Below are positions 1 through 12,142 of a stretch of DNA of 64,000 bases, one piece after another. Position 1 is the first letter of the stretch. The number at the start of each line of letters is the position of its first letter. Below the pieces are notes generated by a model. The model worked only from the letters and a program-made list of their open reading frames with translations, had not been told where the DNA came from and made no database searches. This stretch comes from Edaphochlamys debaryana (Eukaryota; Chlorophyta; Chlorophyceae; Chlamydomonadales), in NCBI GenBank assembly GCA_016858145.1, contig JAEHOE010000064.1, positions 602,140-666,139 on the forward strand. Direction: 5' to 3'. Position numbers and translations under genes: made by a program.

Positions 1-4
1 CTAG

Positions 5-953
5 GCGCGAGGGGCTCGGGCGAAACACAAGGGCAAGCCGGTCGGCGACCCAAAGGAGACGCCGGAGGAGGTGGCGGCGGCGGCTACCGTCGTACAACTA
101 CGGCTGCAGGCGCTGGCGAAGATGGAGGCGGAGCTCATCGTCACGCAGGCCGAGGTGGGATGCTGTACGGCAGCACGTGATGACTGCCGGCGTGTTGGGG
201 ATTATTGCTGAGGCCTGGGCTGATGGCCTGGCCCCGGCGTCGGCCGGCTGCTGCGGCTCGTAACCCGCAAACACCCGGCCACCGCAATCCTCCACCGCGC
301 AATCCATGCCCCACCGCCATGCCCTTGCCACCCTGCCTAAACCTCGCCAACCGCCAACCGTCGCAGGTGGAGGCGGCGGAGGCGGCTCTGGCGGCGGGCG
401 CGTTGGAGCTGGAGTGGCGGCGGGACGAGGCGAGGCGATCGCGGCGGCGCGCACGGCCATCCTGGATGAGCTCAAGGCCCTGGACCCCCAGGCCGCGGCA
501 GCCCTGAGGAGGGAGCTCGCGGTCGAACGCGGGGAGGACCCTGAGGTGTGGGGGCTGGAGGAGGGCCAGGAGGAGCCAGGCCAGGCGGCGCAGGGCAAGG
601 GCCGCAAGGGGGCCAAGGGCGGAAAGGGTGCCAAGGGCGGAAAGGGCGGCGGGGCGGGGCCCAAGGGGACGCAGGCCGCCGCGGGAGCGACTGGCGCGAG
701 CGCCGACCCGCCAGCGGCTCGGGAGCCGGTGGGGGTGGGGCTGGACCCGGGGTCTTGGGCGAGGGCGTGGCTCGCACGGCGAGAGACAGGCGCAGCAGCA
801 GTCGTGCTGACCTCTGTGCTGGCGTCGGGGCCTGGGCTGGCGCAGGCGGCTAAGGCGGCGGCGGCCTCGGGGGTTGACGCTGGGACGGCCCAAGCCGGGC
901 GCCCACCGCTCTCGTTGGGCGCAGGGCATAGGGCGCAGTGCTGCACCACCTGA
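5..953 (+). CDS. Partial Ala/Lys-rich coding region entering from left edge
   Basis: This is the 3' part of a gene that starts outside the window. A CTAG acceptor ends at base 4. Bases 5-154 are a 50-codon open exon (includes KHKGKPVGDPKETPEE, then a charged helix) closed by a GTGGGA donor. A second exon starts at 367 after a CGCAG acceptor, in phase (VEAAEAALAAGALELEW). The convincing helix that follows (ILDELKALDPQAAAALRRE, about 459-515) lies one base out of phase, so an indel near 420-440 or an unseen splice is needed. A Lys/Gly tract follows at about 595-650, then Ala-rich sequence to the stop at 951-953. More Ala-rich open sequence in another frame reaches about 1497 and may belong to the same gene. 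I do not recognise the family; the first part could be a coiled coil. Confidence 0.4.
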
Positions 954-1497
954 CACCACACGACACGCGGCTCTTGGGCCTGGGCCTGGGCCCGGGCGCC
1001 TCGCGGGAGGCCCACCCAGGCCCCGGCGGCCCGTCCACGGGGTTGGCGGATTTTGCAGTGGCCCTGCCGCGGAATCGTCTGGCGGCGCACGTGGCTGTGC
1101 TTCTGGCGGTTGCGGCGGGCTCGAGGACGGCGCCGCCACCCACGCCGTTGCTGCCGCCGACAGCACTCTGGTGGCGACGAGTGCGAAGCTGATGTGTGCG
1201 GCTGCCTGGCGCTCAAGGGTGCCTGGCGAGGCAGCACGGCGGCGCACGCTGGCTGAGGCGGCGGTGTCTTGCTGGGGTGGTTCGGCGGCGGCGGCGGAGG
1301 CGGCGGGTGCAGTGGGGTCTATGCTCGCAGGGGCCGTGCAGTGCAGCCAGGGTGCAGTGGGGGTGGTGGAGGCCGAGGCAGCGGAGCACTTCCGTTCGCC
1401 CGTGCCGCTGGCTGGGGGGCAGCCCTATTGGCTGTCGCCGTCAACGCCGCACGTGCCCCAGGCGCCGTCCACCTTGTCGAGGGTCATTGCCCTTTGA

Positions 1498-2992
1498 ACG
1501 GGTGTTCTCGGTCAACATGACTCAATGGTGCCCGGTATCATGACATCGCGTTGCGGTGCCCGCGGAGGGCGCATCATGGGTCCGGCGGCTTGGTGGCACC
1601 GTCGGGCCGGGTGTCGAGTGGCATTGAGGGGCAGTGCCCTTGAGGGATGTTGTGGGACGTACACAGCTGTTGCGGGGCGGCAACATCTATTGTTGAATGG
1701 CCAGGTATGCCTGGATTTGAGCCGTACGGTGTGGGGCTGCCTGGTGGTGTGGGCGGGGAGGTGGAGGCTGTCGGGCTGCTGGCCTGCTTGTAGACGCAAT
1801 CTGCAACTTCTGCCTTGCATCCAGGACACCTTCTTCGCTTGATACTGTTAGGCATTGACTGTAGCTGAGCTCGTTGCGGCTCGAGAGGGCTCGAGGGAAA
1901 TTGCGAGGGATGACCCCGGGGGAAGCCACAGCTAGCGCTTCTGTGCCTTAACGGCCCTGTAGTTATTGTTAGTGTAACGGACCGGCATCAGCCGTGGACT
2001 CCCGTACGGGCCGCGTGCCAGAGGTCGAGAGGTGTGTGTTTCCAGGGGGCTGCCTAGGAGCTGCCTGGGAGGCGGGAGCCAGATGTTACCCGCATGGTAA
2101 GGACGGAGGGTGACAAGTGTTGACCCTAGCCCATAACGGCAGTGCGTGCACGGGCACCCAACATGACGGGTCCGACGGGTCCGGCCTCCAGCGTCACGGC
2201 GCACACCGGCGGACGCGAGCGGCCGCCCCAGCCGCGGTCATCGTCGAGTGACCTGCGGGCTGTGCGTGCCGCTGCGTGCTGGCAGCGCATGAACGGTACA
2301 AGTGCGTGGCACTCGAGTGCAAGTGCACTCGACGCGCTGTGGCACTCGGGCTTCGAGCCGTTCGTTCCCGGCGCAGCGAGTGACTTCTTGTGCTGCTGCT
2401 TATGGCAAACGGCCTTGCGGGGGCCCAGGCTGAAAGGTCGTCCACGTGCCTTGTTTCGCAGGGCAGACGTATGGCGGGGATCTCTTGCCCTCTGCGCCTT
2501 CACTTCTCCGCCCCTTTCCGGCACTGATAGTCAATAGGTGATAGCTCACGCGTTCCTTATTCCGGTTCTAGGCGTGCAGGCGACAGCCTGGCTGCGCAAC
2601 GAACTCGCGCAAACGCACCGTTGTGGCCCTAACGACGCAGCAAGCAGTAGCCTATTGTGAAACTGCCTCTGCTGGAGTGCCTGCTGGAGGCACCGCGCCT
2701 CCTGCCCACAATTGCGCATGACAGTGAGCTGCCCCCGGGTGGGCCTCAGCAGAGGCGAAACGCCTCTAGCCGCTACCTGGGGCGCATAACTCAAGAGTGT
2801 GTCTGCCCAGTCTGCGTCGGGCTGACGCCACACGGAAAGCGCATTGCGGGGCTCTTCTTATCCTTTGCCCGCCCTGTGCCCACATCGATGTACAGGGACG
2901 TGTCTGAGGCGGAACGCGGAAGGCGCGACTTGGGTCTCGCCTCTGCAGTTCGCGCCGACTAAAACACAACCGTGCCGTCCGACTCGAGCGCT
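1498..2992. other. Intergenic, nothing assigned
   Basis: About 1.5 kb upstream of the SBP-box gene. Open frames here are short and lack splice context or family motifs on either strand. A short imperfect palindrome with ACTCGAGTGC and GTGCACTCGA arms lies near 2311-2332. The 5' UTR and promoter of the SBP gene should lie in the last few hundred bases, but I see no clear TATA-like or other element. Confidence 0.5.
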
Positions 2993-5900
2993 ATGCGGCG
3001 GGGTCGGAACCCCACGGGCGCCCGCAACGCAGCAGCTGGCGAGGCGCGACTACGGGAGGGAAGCCACACCTCAGGGGGGTCCGGCAGCAACTATGGGGAG
3101 CCGCGCTGCAAGGTGAGCAGCCTACGGTAGTAAGAGCGGCGCAGCATCTGGTGCTGCGTGTCCAGCGGCCATTCCCCCGTGTTGACCCCAAGTACTTGCG
3201 CCCTGTGCTATTAAGAACATCTCAACCACTGGTTGGAAGCATGTGCAGCATATCTTGTTCCAGGGCTGCCATGTACGGCCCATGCCTTACCTCCAGGCCG
3301 CAAGTGTGGACCTTGTGCTACCGCTCTCCCCCCCTGTGTGTCCTGCGCTCATTTACCCCGGCCCCCAGGTGTACGCCTGCACGCTACCCCTCGAGACGCC
3401 GTACCACCAAAAGGCTAGCATCTGTGAGACGCACCTGAAGGCTTACGAGGTGGGTCCCGGAGGCGGGGCCAGGGGCCACCTGCCCGCTGGAGTTCTGCGT
3501 AACGCTTGGGGTAGGGCAGGTTTAGGGCTTCCAGCGGAGCGAGTTCAGACTGCAGGCCAAACCGGGAAGCCCAGTTTGTATGGGGAATTGGGGGGCGAGC
3601 ATACAATGCAGGCAAAGTATATGGGTGAAATCACGGGGGGTGGGGGCGGTCGGTGGGGGCCAAGGAGGGGCATGGGCGCGTTGACAGCACCTGTAGCGAC
3701 TGCTGTGAGCACAGCTGAGCACGGAGCAGGAATGACGCGTTGGGAGTGGGACCACGCCGTAACACTCACCCGCACGAGCTGCAGCTTTCAGCGTCGCTCT
3801 GTCTGTGACGCGTCTGGTGAAGGCACCACACGTCGGGCCGTGACCGTGCTTGTCACCATCCCCACTCTACAAGCAGGTGGTCCTCGAGGAGGGCGGCGCG
3901 CCGCACCGCTTTTGCCAGCAGGTGAGCCACGGAGCGGCCGCTGTGCGGGCCTGCGTGTTCGGGCTGCGGGCTGGCAATTGCTCGCATGCGCTGAGTGCGG
4001 GGCTTTAGTAGCATGTGCTGCCGACAAGCTTGGGCGGCATTGCACTTCGCGGACGAGTGTGTCGAAGAAGCCCTGACGGCACTTGGCAAACCTTGTCCCG
4101 CGCCTGCCTTTGTCCCTGTGCTGTCGTAGTGTGGGATCTTCCAGAGCATCACTGAGTTCGATGGAACCAAGCGGTGCGTGATTGGTCCGCTCCTGCCATC
4201 TTTTGGCATAAAGTTTGACTAGCTGTGTGGAGGTTCTGGACACGTGACGGACCGTGACGGCTTCAACTCTACACCGGTTTTCACGAACCCTTCTAAACTC
4301 CTCCTTTCCTGCTTCCTCCGCCCCCCCGCAGCTCCTGCCGCACCAAGCTGGCCATCCACGCCGCCCGCCGCCGCGCCTTCCTCGCGCAACAGCGCCTTCT
4401 GCGGGAGCAACAGGTGGGTTGCTAGTTGAGGACCGGACTCAAGATCACGACCCGAATTGGGATTACGGCCCCGACTGGGACCGGGCACGAGACCCCGTGA
4501 CGGCCTGTGCGACCCTCTGTCATTCTGTCGCCTGCCGGTACACCGGCCAGAGGCGAGTAAGCTGACCTGCCGGCCATGCTATGTACTGATCAAGGAATCC
4601 CCCTGCCCCCGCTTCCCCTTCGCAGGAAGCCCTGGAGGAGGAGGCCGATCGCCCCGGCCTGCCCGCTCCTCAGGACGGCGACGAGGAGCCCCCGGCGGCG
4701 GCGGTTGCCCCTCGTGTGGCTCCCGCCGCCGCCGCCGCAGCAGCAGCAGCCGCCGCAGCCGCCGCCAGGCCGCCGCAGCCCTCAACGCAGCCGTGGCAGG
4801 TGGCAGCGCCGGGAGGCCTCCGCCCGCAGCTCCTCCCAATGACTCTACCCGGAGCGATGCCGGCTCTCGGCCCGAGCCAAGCCAACGTGCCGTTGGAGGG
4901 TCCGCGCTTCCTCTTGGGCACCTCCTCAGGAGTCTCTTCGGCGGGCTCTGGCGCAATGGGCCAGGCCAGCCTCCCGCCAACCCACATGCAACAGCCGGGT
5001 GTGCAGGTGTACTGGCAGCTGCCCTGGGCCCCCAGCTCATTCACGCAGGCGTCTGCCGGCCCCGCCCTGATCTTTGGCTCCGCGCCCCAGAGGGCGCCTG
5101 CCCTCCCCAACGCTTGGCTGCAGGCTGCGCTGCAGGGGCCGGCACCCACACACCAGAACCCGTTGGAGGCCTGCCCCAGCCCCCAGCCGCAGGCCAGCGC
5201 CAACTCCGGCGCGCGAGCGCCCACGCTTCTGAGCGGCAGCGGCGGCATCGCGACCGCCTCCGAGGCCTCCGCGCCGTTGCTCCGTGTCGCCTCCAGCACG
5301 GCTGCGGGCGCCCAGGCCTGCAGCTCCTGGGCTGCGCACAGCGGCCCTTTCCACGCGGCCTCGATGCAGCCAGGGAACAGCGAGGGGTTCATGTCCGGCA
5401 ACATGGCAGGCACCCCCGCCACGGACTGCTCCCAGGCGGCGCCCACGCCCATCTCCGGGGAAGCGATGTGTGACGCGGCATCGCTGCTGCATGCCGCCTC
5501 GGCGCCGGCCGCACTTCGCCCCACCTCGAGCTCCCTGCTCGCGGGGCCTGCGGGGCCCGGGCCTTGGCCTGGGGGGCCCGTGCCGGGCCCGGGAGCAGGG
5601 CTCGGGCTCAGCCGGCTGTTGCGGCCCCCGCCAGCGGCGGCGCAGCCTCGCCGCCCGCCTCGCTCTCGGCCGGACTGGGGCTCAGGCGAGATCGAGGCCC
5701 TACTTGAGGACGAGCTTGCTGATCTGGTTGGCGGCCTGGAGTTTGACCCGGGGTTTTCGCACTTCTCCGGTCCCCAGCCGCCGGAGCCGGCCGCGGGCCG
5801 CAGCGAGGCAAGCGTGGACGTGTCCCGACCCTGCAGCTCGATGCTCGGCGGCGGGGGCGGCGGGGCCGCCGAGGCGGACTCCCTGCATCGCTCGCAGCCG

Positions 5901-7475
5901 CAGCCGCAGCCGCCGATGGACCAGTACACACCGCCCCTGTCCTCCGCCCCCACGTCCCCGTCCCCGCCGGGCGCCGAAGCCGCGGGCGGCTTCGAGCCCC
6001 CGAGCGACGCCGGCCTGCCCTGTGACTACATCCCCCTACTGCCCGGCCAAGCGCCCACGCCCGCTACAGCCTCGTCCTGGACACCGCCGGCTGTAGCAGG
6101 CGCGATGTGCGCAACGCCCGAGGCCCAGCCGCTGCAGGCCGCCACGCCCCAGTCTGGCCCCGCCTCGATCGCAAGCGGCGGCCCGGCCTGCTCCCCCGCC
6201 CAGGCGTCCGCCTGGGCCTCGGTCTCGGACTCCTTTGCCCTGCCGCCGCCGGCAGCCTTGCGCGCGCGGCCGGCCCCGGTCGTCAGCGGCAAGCAGGTGC
6301 GCCCTCGGTCCGGCGCACTGTCGTGCATGTTGGTGGAGGCGGAAGAGCGTCGGCCCGGGCCCCGGCCCAAGGCCGTGGGGCCCTCGCCGTTCGCGGCTCG
6401 CATGGCCGCCCTCGAGCTGGCCCGGCACACCGCCCCAGCCGGCGACGTCGCGGATCCCGCCGCCGCCTCGCCTGCGGCTCACCCTGTCAGTGGGCCGCAC
6501 CTGACGGCGGCAGCAGCCGGCTCGTTGGGGGTGAGCGGCCAGCACGCTGCCGCCGCCTCGGTGTTCTCGACCCGCACGTTTGCAGCCGGCGGCGGGGACG
6601 CCTGCTGCCCCGCCGCCTCCCACAGCTACACCGGCCCGCCCGCGCTCGCCCTAACGCAGCCAGCGACGCCAGCCTCTGCGGCGGCGCCAGCGTCAGCGGC
6701 AACGACCTCCCAAGCCCGGCCCACCACGAGGATGGCGCCCCAACACTTCCCACCCGGCTGGGCCTCCGCCCCGTGCGCCGTCTTCCCGAGCGCCCCGCGC
6801 GTGCCCACGACCCATATGGCCCCAGGCCACGGCGCCCACGCCCAGGCCGGGGCGGGGGCCGCCCAGGGGTCAGGCGCAGCGCACGCGGCGGCGACGCAGA
6901 TGGAGTGGACGGCCTACAGCAAGCCCCAAGCGCCCGTGCTGCCCGCTTCAAGCGCCGCTTTGATGGCGAGCGCGCCTTCGCTGCTGTGGCCGCCGGCGCT
7001 CGCACCCCCCGCGTCGACGTCTTCGAGCGATGCGCTGTGGTGGAGCGACGCCAACGGAATGGCGGCGGCCGCGGCGGCGGCGGGACTGCCCACGCTGCAC
7101 CAGGCCTGGGTAGCCGGCTTCAGCAGCGTCGGCGGGGCGCCGCAGGACGAGCAGGCGGCAGCAGGCGGCGGCGGCGCTGGCGGCGCAGGGATGGTGGGGG
7201 CGGGGGCAATGCCTTCCCTTCACCAGGCGCTCCTAGCGGGGTTCAGCAACGCCGGCGGGCCCTTGCACGAGCAGCCAGCGGCGGCAGGCGGCGGCGGCGA
7301 TGGCGGCGCTCACGGCGGATCAATGGCCGTGCGGCCGTTGGGGCCGAGCGCTGACGTGTCGCAGGGGCCTGCGAGCGGCCGTTGGGAGTTGCTGGATCTG
7401 GCCGCTGGGAGCGGGATGGAGCTATGCGGCGGCGGAGGCTACAACGCCTTCATACGGATGAGCATCGACGAATAA
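2993..7475 (+). CDS. SBP-box (squamosa promoter-binding-like) transcription factor
   Basis: Plant-lineage zinc-finger DNA-binding protein acting in the nucleus. Exons: 2993-3112, 3369-3449, 3877-3921, 4130-4173, 4332-4413, 4626-7475. All junctions are GT-AG and in phase, giving 1,073 aa. The SBP domain spans residues 39-115. Zinc site 1 is C39-x4-C44-x14-C59-x2-H62 (YHQKASICETH). Zinc site 2 is C80-x2-C83 (RFCQQCGIF) with C99 in KRSCRTKLAIH, and the nuclear-localisation basic run overlaps it. An intron splits the codon before SC, the position I recall as conserved in plant SBP genes. Oddity: the usual His of site 2 (CSRFH) is Gln87 here (CGIFQ). The long last exon encodes a Glu-rich helix and then about 900 residues of Ala/Pro/Gly-rich, presumably disordered sequence. 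The ATG is the first after an in-frame TAA at 2960-2962. Chlamydomonas CRR1 is an SBP protein, but orthology is not shown. Confidence 0.9.
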
Positions 7476-10050
7476 TGAATAATATTCGTGGGTATTGGAA
7501 CTGTCAGGAGTAGAGTGCAGTGCGCAGCTGGGGGCAGCGAGGTCGCAGAGACGGGCAGGCGCGCTCCCGAGTGGGAGGGTGTAGGACTGAAGCGACGAGA
7601 GCTACAATAAATTCATAAAAGTTCATCATGTGAAGTCCAATCAAAGCGACCGGGTTTCTTTTTGCGGCGGGGTGCGACGCGTGTGGGGTTGTCAAGGCCG
7701 ATAGGACGGCCATGACTAACGCTAGGGTATGACCCCCAGCCTGAACGTGTCTTTTGTGAGCCCCCTCGCGTCCCGCTTTCGGGAAGCCACCTTTGTCCAT
7801 GATCCCCAGTAGAAGTCCAACCGTCATGCTTGGATCTGAGCGACTGAAGTCCAGCGCGTCTCATTTTGATTGCCTGGGGCGTGCGTGAGTCTGTATGAGG
7901 GGAGGGTGCTAAGCCCTTGTCCTCTGCCTATGGGCAGCCACCTCTGCCAGAAATGCATTGCTTACGCAAAGCTCGCTCAGCCGGATGGGCTGAGAGCTTG
8001 CTTGGCGTCAGGGTCAGGTCAGGCCCTCGCCCACGTCGTGTATAACACATGGTACACTTTTACTAGCGTGGCTGAAACACCTTTGTGTGAGCGTAGATGC
8101 ATTCACATTTGGTTGCCCAGGCCGTCAGCTCCCGTGGCGGGTCAGGGGTTTTGCCTTATAGTGCAGGGGGCCTAAATTGTGTGCATTCTTACTGGATCGG
8201 TGCACAGACGGTTCATACAATCAGCGGTCAAACCGCAGGGGAACATGGGGCAAGGGGAACATGGGGCGCCAAAGGCTGAGTGGGTCGCGTGACTCGCGTC
8301 CTTTACTACCCGCCGAAGCCTCGAGGGGCTCGGGTACGCATGCTTGGGCAGCCAAGAGGTTGAGAGATGCCGCCGACAGTTATTGGGGCACAACCGGCTG
8401 CCGAGTTGGTCAGGGGCGACAGCTTATGGTTGCCGATGCCGGTGGGCAGTCGGGTGACAGGCAGCTTGGAGTGCTTATGGCGGTTGGCCGCCGTTTTGTC
8501 CCAATAACCAGTTGGGCAGATGTAGTTGCGGTAGCCTTTCCGTGGGCCGCAAAGTTGTACGGAGCTCGCACGCCTGGGTAGAGAGCGGATTGGCGTTGAT
8601 TGATTGGCGTGGGGGCAGTGGGGGGGGCCAAGTTGCCGCGTTAAACAACAGCAGGATTGCTGCGCCGGACTGGGCTCGTTGGTTGCAGACTCGTGGGACG
8701 GTGTGGACGTCGCAACGAGGTGCAGAGCGCTAGCACGTGTCGATGTAGGGCTGGGCGGCTCGCACGTGAGCCCCTCCCGAGCCGGGCTTGTGGCCGGTAA
8801 GGCTTTTGCTCTGTGGAGTACAGAGGTTCGTTGCTTGTGCACAGGTGCGTGACACGCTTGGCCCTGGGAGGGGAGTATAAACATTACTTTCCTACACCAC
8901 CACAATTTCCGGACCCCCCGATCCCCCTACCCACCCTTGCCGTACACTGCACACAGTGCCGTACACGGTCACTGTCACCGTCAATCGCCAGGAGGAACGA
9001 CTGACCCCAGGTCGTTGCTTGCTTCCTGATGCATCACTGCATCCACGTCGCTGCGGACAAACTCCATTGTACCGCACAAGCGTAGCCTTAGCCTTGCATT
9101 TCCTGTCACCTCATCAAGCCGTGCGTCGTCCGCGCAGCGGCGTCAGGCCTCGGCCCCTCATGTGTAAACTCCGTCTATTCCAGGGACCCCCCCAAAGAAG
9201 GGCAACGCAGAGAACGATGGCAAGGTCTTGGGGACATTGTGAACGCAAGTACAAAAGAGATGAGTCATGTATGGCAAACCAACATACCGGTGCCAACTCC
9301 CAAACTTCCCTGCAGAGTCCGTCGTTAAAGCGCAGTGCGGATGATGGCTTCCGGTCCGGGACCCACACCACACCAAAACAGCGCATGACGCTGGGTTAGG
9401 CCTATCCGCATGCGAAATCTCATTCTCGTACGTACGGGCCCCCGCGCCGCCAGGTCACAACCCTCTCCCCTGCTGTAAGCTCTCCCTCTCTTTCCTCACT
9501 GCCCGCTCGCTTCACTGCTACATCTCCTGCCATGGCTGCCAATCGCATGAATCTCAGCCTTTTGCATCCCGTTGCAGTTCCGGGGATCAAGTAATGCTTC
9601 GCACAGAGTACCAACCGTAGTGCCTCAGGGATGCTCCTCTCGGCTCACACGCTACCGTATCTATCCCTGCACTGCACTTTGCTTTCATCCCTGCATTCGC
9701 GCCCTCCATTCCCTTGCATCAGCCTTCCCCAGGCCAAGCCCTGACACATGCCACGTCTTTCCCGGCACGCAATGCCTTCAATCACTGCAACCTTATCACC
9801 GAGCTCCTCCGCCGTCAACCTTGAAAGCACAGGTAAGCCCAGGTAAGCTGGGATCGAGACGTTCCTTACGGACAAGGCTGCGGACGTTTCTCTGGGCTCT
9901 GCTCGCAAACGCCCTAACACGGGGACTTGCCGACCCCGGCGACTCGCCCTCGCTCCCTCCCTTTCCGTAACTCGTGTGCACCCGTGAGATCCCGTAGCTA
10001 CGCCCGCAACAAGGCGCTTCGCGCTACGTTGATGTCTTCTAATAACCTTA
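7476..10050. other. Intergenic, nothing assigned
   Basis: 2.6 kb between the SBP stop and the 3' end of the first glycosyltransferase copy; it holds the 3' UTRs of both converging genes. Open frames up to about 200 codons occur (for example minus strand 8306-8905), but none shows family motifs, consistent codon use or splice signals. A short tandem GGGGAACATGGGGC-like repeat lies near 8239-8270. Confidence 0.5.
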
Positions 10051-12142
10051 TCACCAGGGCAGCCCCTGACCCTTGAACCCGGGGCACAGCTCCCCAAACG
10101 TGTGGTTGTGTGTCTCTAACAACCCGTCGCCATGGAACGAGGCGCGGGTGACTTGCACCGGCGTGTCTGGGCTGACGTCGACTCGGTTGAACCAGCCCGT
10201 GCGCCGAGACTGCATGTACTGCGGGAGGGGAAGAGGAGGGGGTTTGGGTAGTTTGAAACACCAAAGAAGCGCCTTGGTCTGAGGTAGGAAGGACACGGGA
10301 TACCGGTAGGAACGTACAAGGACACGCGGGCTTTGGAGCACAGGAGGGTTACCTAGCTAGGTAGCGGGTGGCTGGCTCTATCTGTTGCTATGACAACGGC
10401 CGTTGATGGACAGGTAGGGCCATCGTCACCAAACTTCCCAGTTGCACGCACTCCCGGCGCCTCACCTCGCCTGCGCCAGTCCTGAAGCAGGTGCCCTTGG
10501 CCATCCCTGCACCGCGCATGAGCTGATGTGGGTCGGGCGTAGATTGCCGCATCGCCAACTGCCAAAGCATCTACCGGGGGTACGCACCATTGTAGTGGAC
10601 CGTCAGGGGCGTGGTCCCACTCTTCGAGTTCCACCAGTAACCTGCAACGCACGCGGACCAAGAGGCAGGGGTGTTCAGTGTTGGACGGATGTAACGGGGC
10701 CCGGGCGGGCTCTGGATTTCCAGAGCGGGTAGGAAAGGGTAGGACGGAGTGGGGCAAGCACTACGACGGACCCGCTTGGCTGGCGCTCACAACCCTACCT
10801 ATCGCTCCACAAAGCAAGCTCAGCGCGCGCGCCGCGTCACGCACCGTCAATGCGTGGAATGAGGCCCTCACAATTCCTGTAACCGCTGAAGAAGACCTGG
10901 CCGTACATGTCCAGCATGCACTTGGCGCCCTCGTCCCCCGGGGTACGGCACACGTCAGACACCAGTGCGACCTGAGCGGCTGCTTGGTCGTGCGGGGGGC
11001 AGTAGGTGGCGTTCTCCGGGGCGGGGCTGGCCCCCTCCGCTGGCTGTGGCTGTTCTGCGGCTGCTGCCTTTGGATGCAGCGTGCACCTCAGCAGGTCGTG
11101 AACCGCCTTCATGACAAGGGCCGCCCTGCCGGCGGTCCCCACCCAGCCGCCAACGTTCAAGAACGGGTACGGCACCTCCTTTGGCAGGCCAAGCCAGGCC
11201 TCAGGCACACCCGTCTCATTATGCCAGTAGCTAGGGTAGTACTGCTGGACCTCAGGAGGTAGCTGCAATGAGGGAAGGGGTTGCAGGGCAGCATCGGGTG
11301 CGTGCCGCTGGGTCTGTGCGAAAGCTGTGCGGACCAGACCACGTCAAGCCAGGGCCGGGAGGTGGCACGGCCGAGCGGCCCCTTCAGGTGAGAGCTGCTC
11401 ACCTCACGGAAAGCGGGGAACATGTTGACCTCTCCGCTCCATACAAACTCAGTGCCGAAGTAGCTGAAGCGGGTTGCGAACTCGCGGGCCGTGGCCGCCC
11501 GAGACAGCACGTCATCGAACCCGTCAACTCCAACTACCAGGCGCGAGGGCTCCATCTGTGCCAGCCGCAGCCAGAACTCGCGGGATACGGACCTCAGGAG
11601 GCTCTCGCGGTTCTGTGCATGTGTGGTGGAGTTCCCGCTGCGATAGCAGGGAGTACGAGGGAAAGGGAGTGAGGAGGGGGAGCGGGGGCGGGGGCGGGAG
11701 GGTAGGGACGGAGGGTGGATTGCGGCCTTGCCTCCCTCGTGCCCAACCCCTGTGCTGCTCACTCTTTCGGATGCCAGCCCACGATGTTCACCTGAGGAGT
11801 CCGGGGTCCGGGGAACTTGTCAGTCGAGCCCTAGCCTGGCGGAGGTGAGGGTAGGTGCTAAAACGGCAGCGGAACCTGCGGAACCCGCACCTCAAGCTTG
11901 TTGGCCAGGGCCGACTTTAGGAGCGTGCAGGCGCCGAGGCCCATCTCGCTCGCCATGAACATCAAGGTAACATTGTGCTGCTGCTGCTGGGGCTCGGCGG
12001 CATCGTTCGGCTCATGCGACTGATAGAGCTGCCGACGACCCCGGAGAAGGTGCGCCGGCTCCATCGAGCAGCTGGTCACCGAGATTAGAAGAAGAAGGCC
12101 AGCGGCCCAGGCCCACGCGGTGCAAAACGTCATCGGCGGCAT
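10051..12142 (-). CDS. PLOD/procollagen-type glycosyltransferase, copy A
   Basis: Secretory-pathway glycosyltransferase resembling the GT domain of lysyl hydroxylase (PLOD) proteins. Exons (minus): 12142-11891, 11791-11763, 11637-11343, 11262-10845, 10641-10588, 10506-10466, 10218-10051; 418 aa, every junction in phase. The N-terminus has a signal peptide or anchor (AWAAGLLLLISVTSC), then the family's first strand (NVTLMFMASEMGLGAC), the metal-binding-like VVGVDGFDDV (D132, D135; PLOD has DSYDV), YPFLNVGGWVG (PLOD: YLNSGGFIG), WWNSKSGTTPLTVHYNG and a C-terminal GDGLLETHNHTFGELCPGF. No 2-oxoglutarate dioxygenase domain follows, so this is a GT-only protein. Likely donor/acceptor roles (galactosyl or glucosyl to hydroxylysine or hydroxyproline) are inference. 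The neighbour at 13501-15985 is a tandem duplicate. Copy A lacks the intron copy B has within exon 4. Confidence 0.83.

Noticed and set aside
2305..2335. Palindrome-like ACTCGAGTGC/GTGCACTCGA
   Set aside because: Short, imperfect, isolated, and about 650 bp from the nearest start codon; no support as an operator.
4670..5953. 427-codon open frame on the minus strand
   Set aside because: It is antisense to the last SBP exon. Very high GC and few stop-like codons create long frames on all strands there; it has no splice context or family motif, while the plus frame continues a recognisable domain.
8306..8905. 199-codon minus-strand open frame
   Set aside because: No motif, no flanking splice sites that join to other coding segments, and unremarkable composition; treated as chance.
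10571..10590. Earlier stop for the glycosyltransferase (reading HYNGAYPR then TAG)
   Set aside because: In both copies a GTGCGT donor after HYN joins in phase to MAKGTCF and then to YMQSRRTGWF, which is conserved to a shared TGA; the TAG lies inside that intron.
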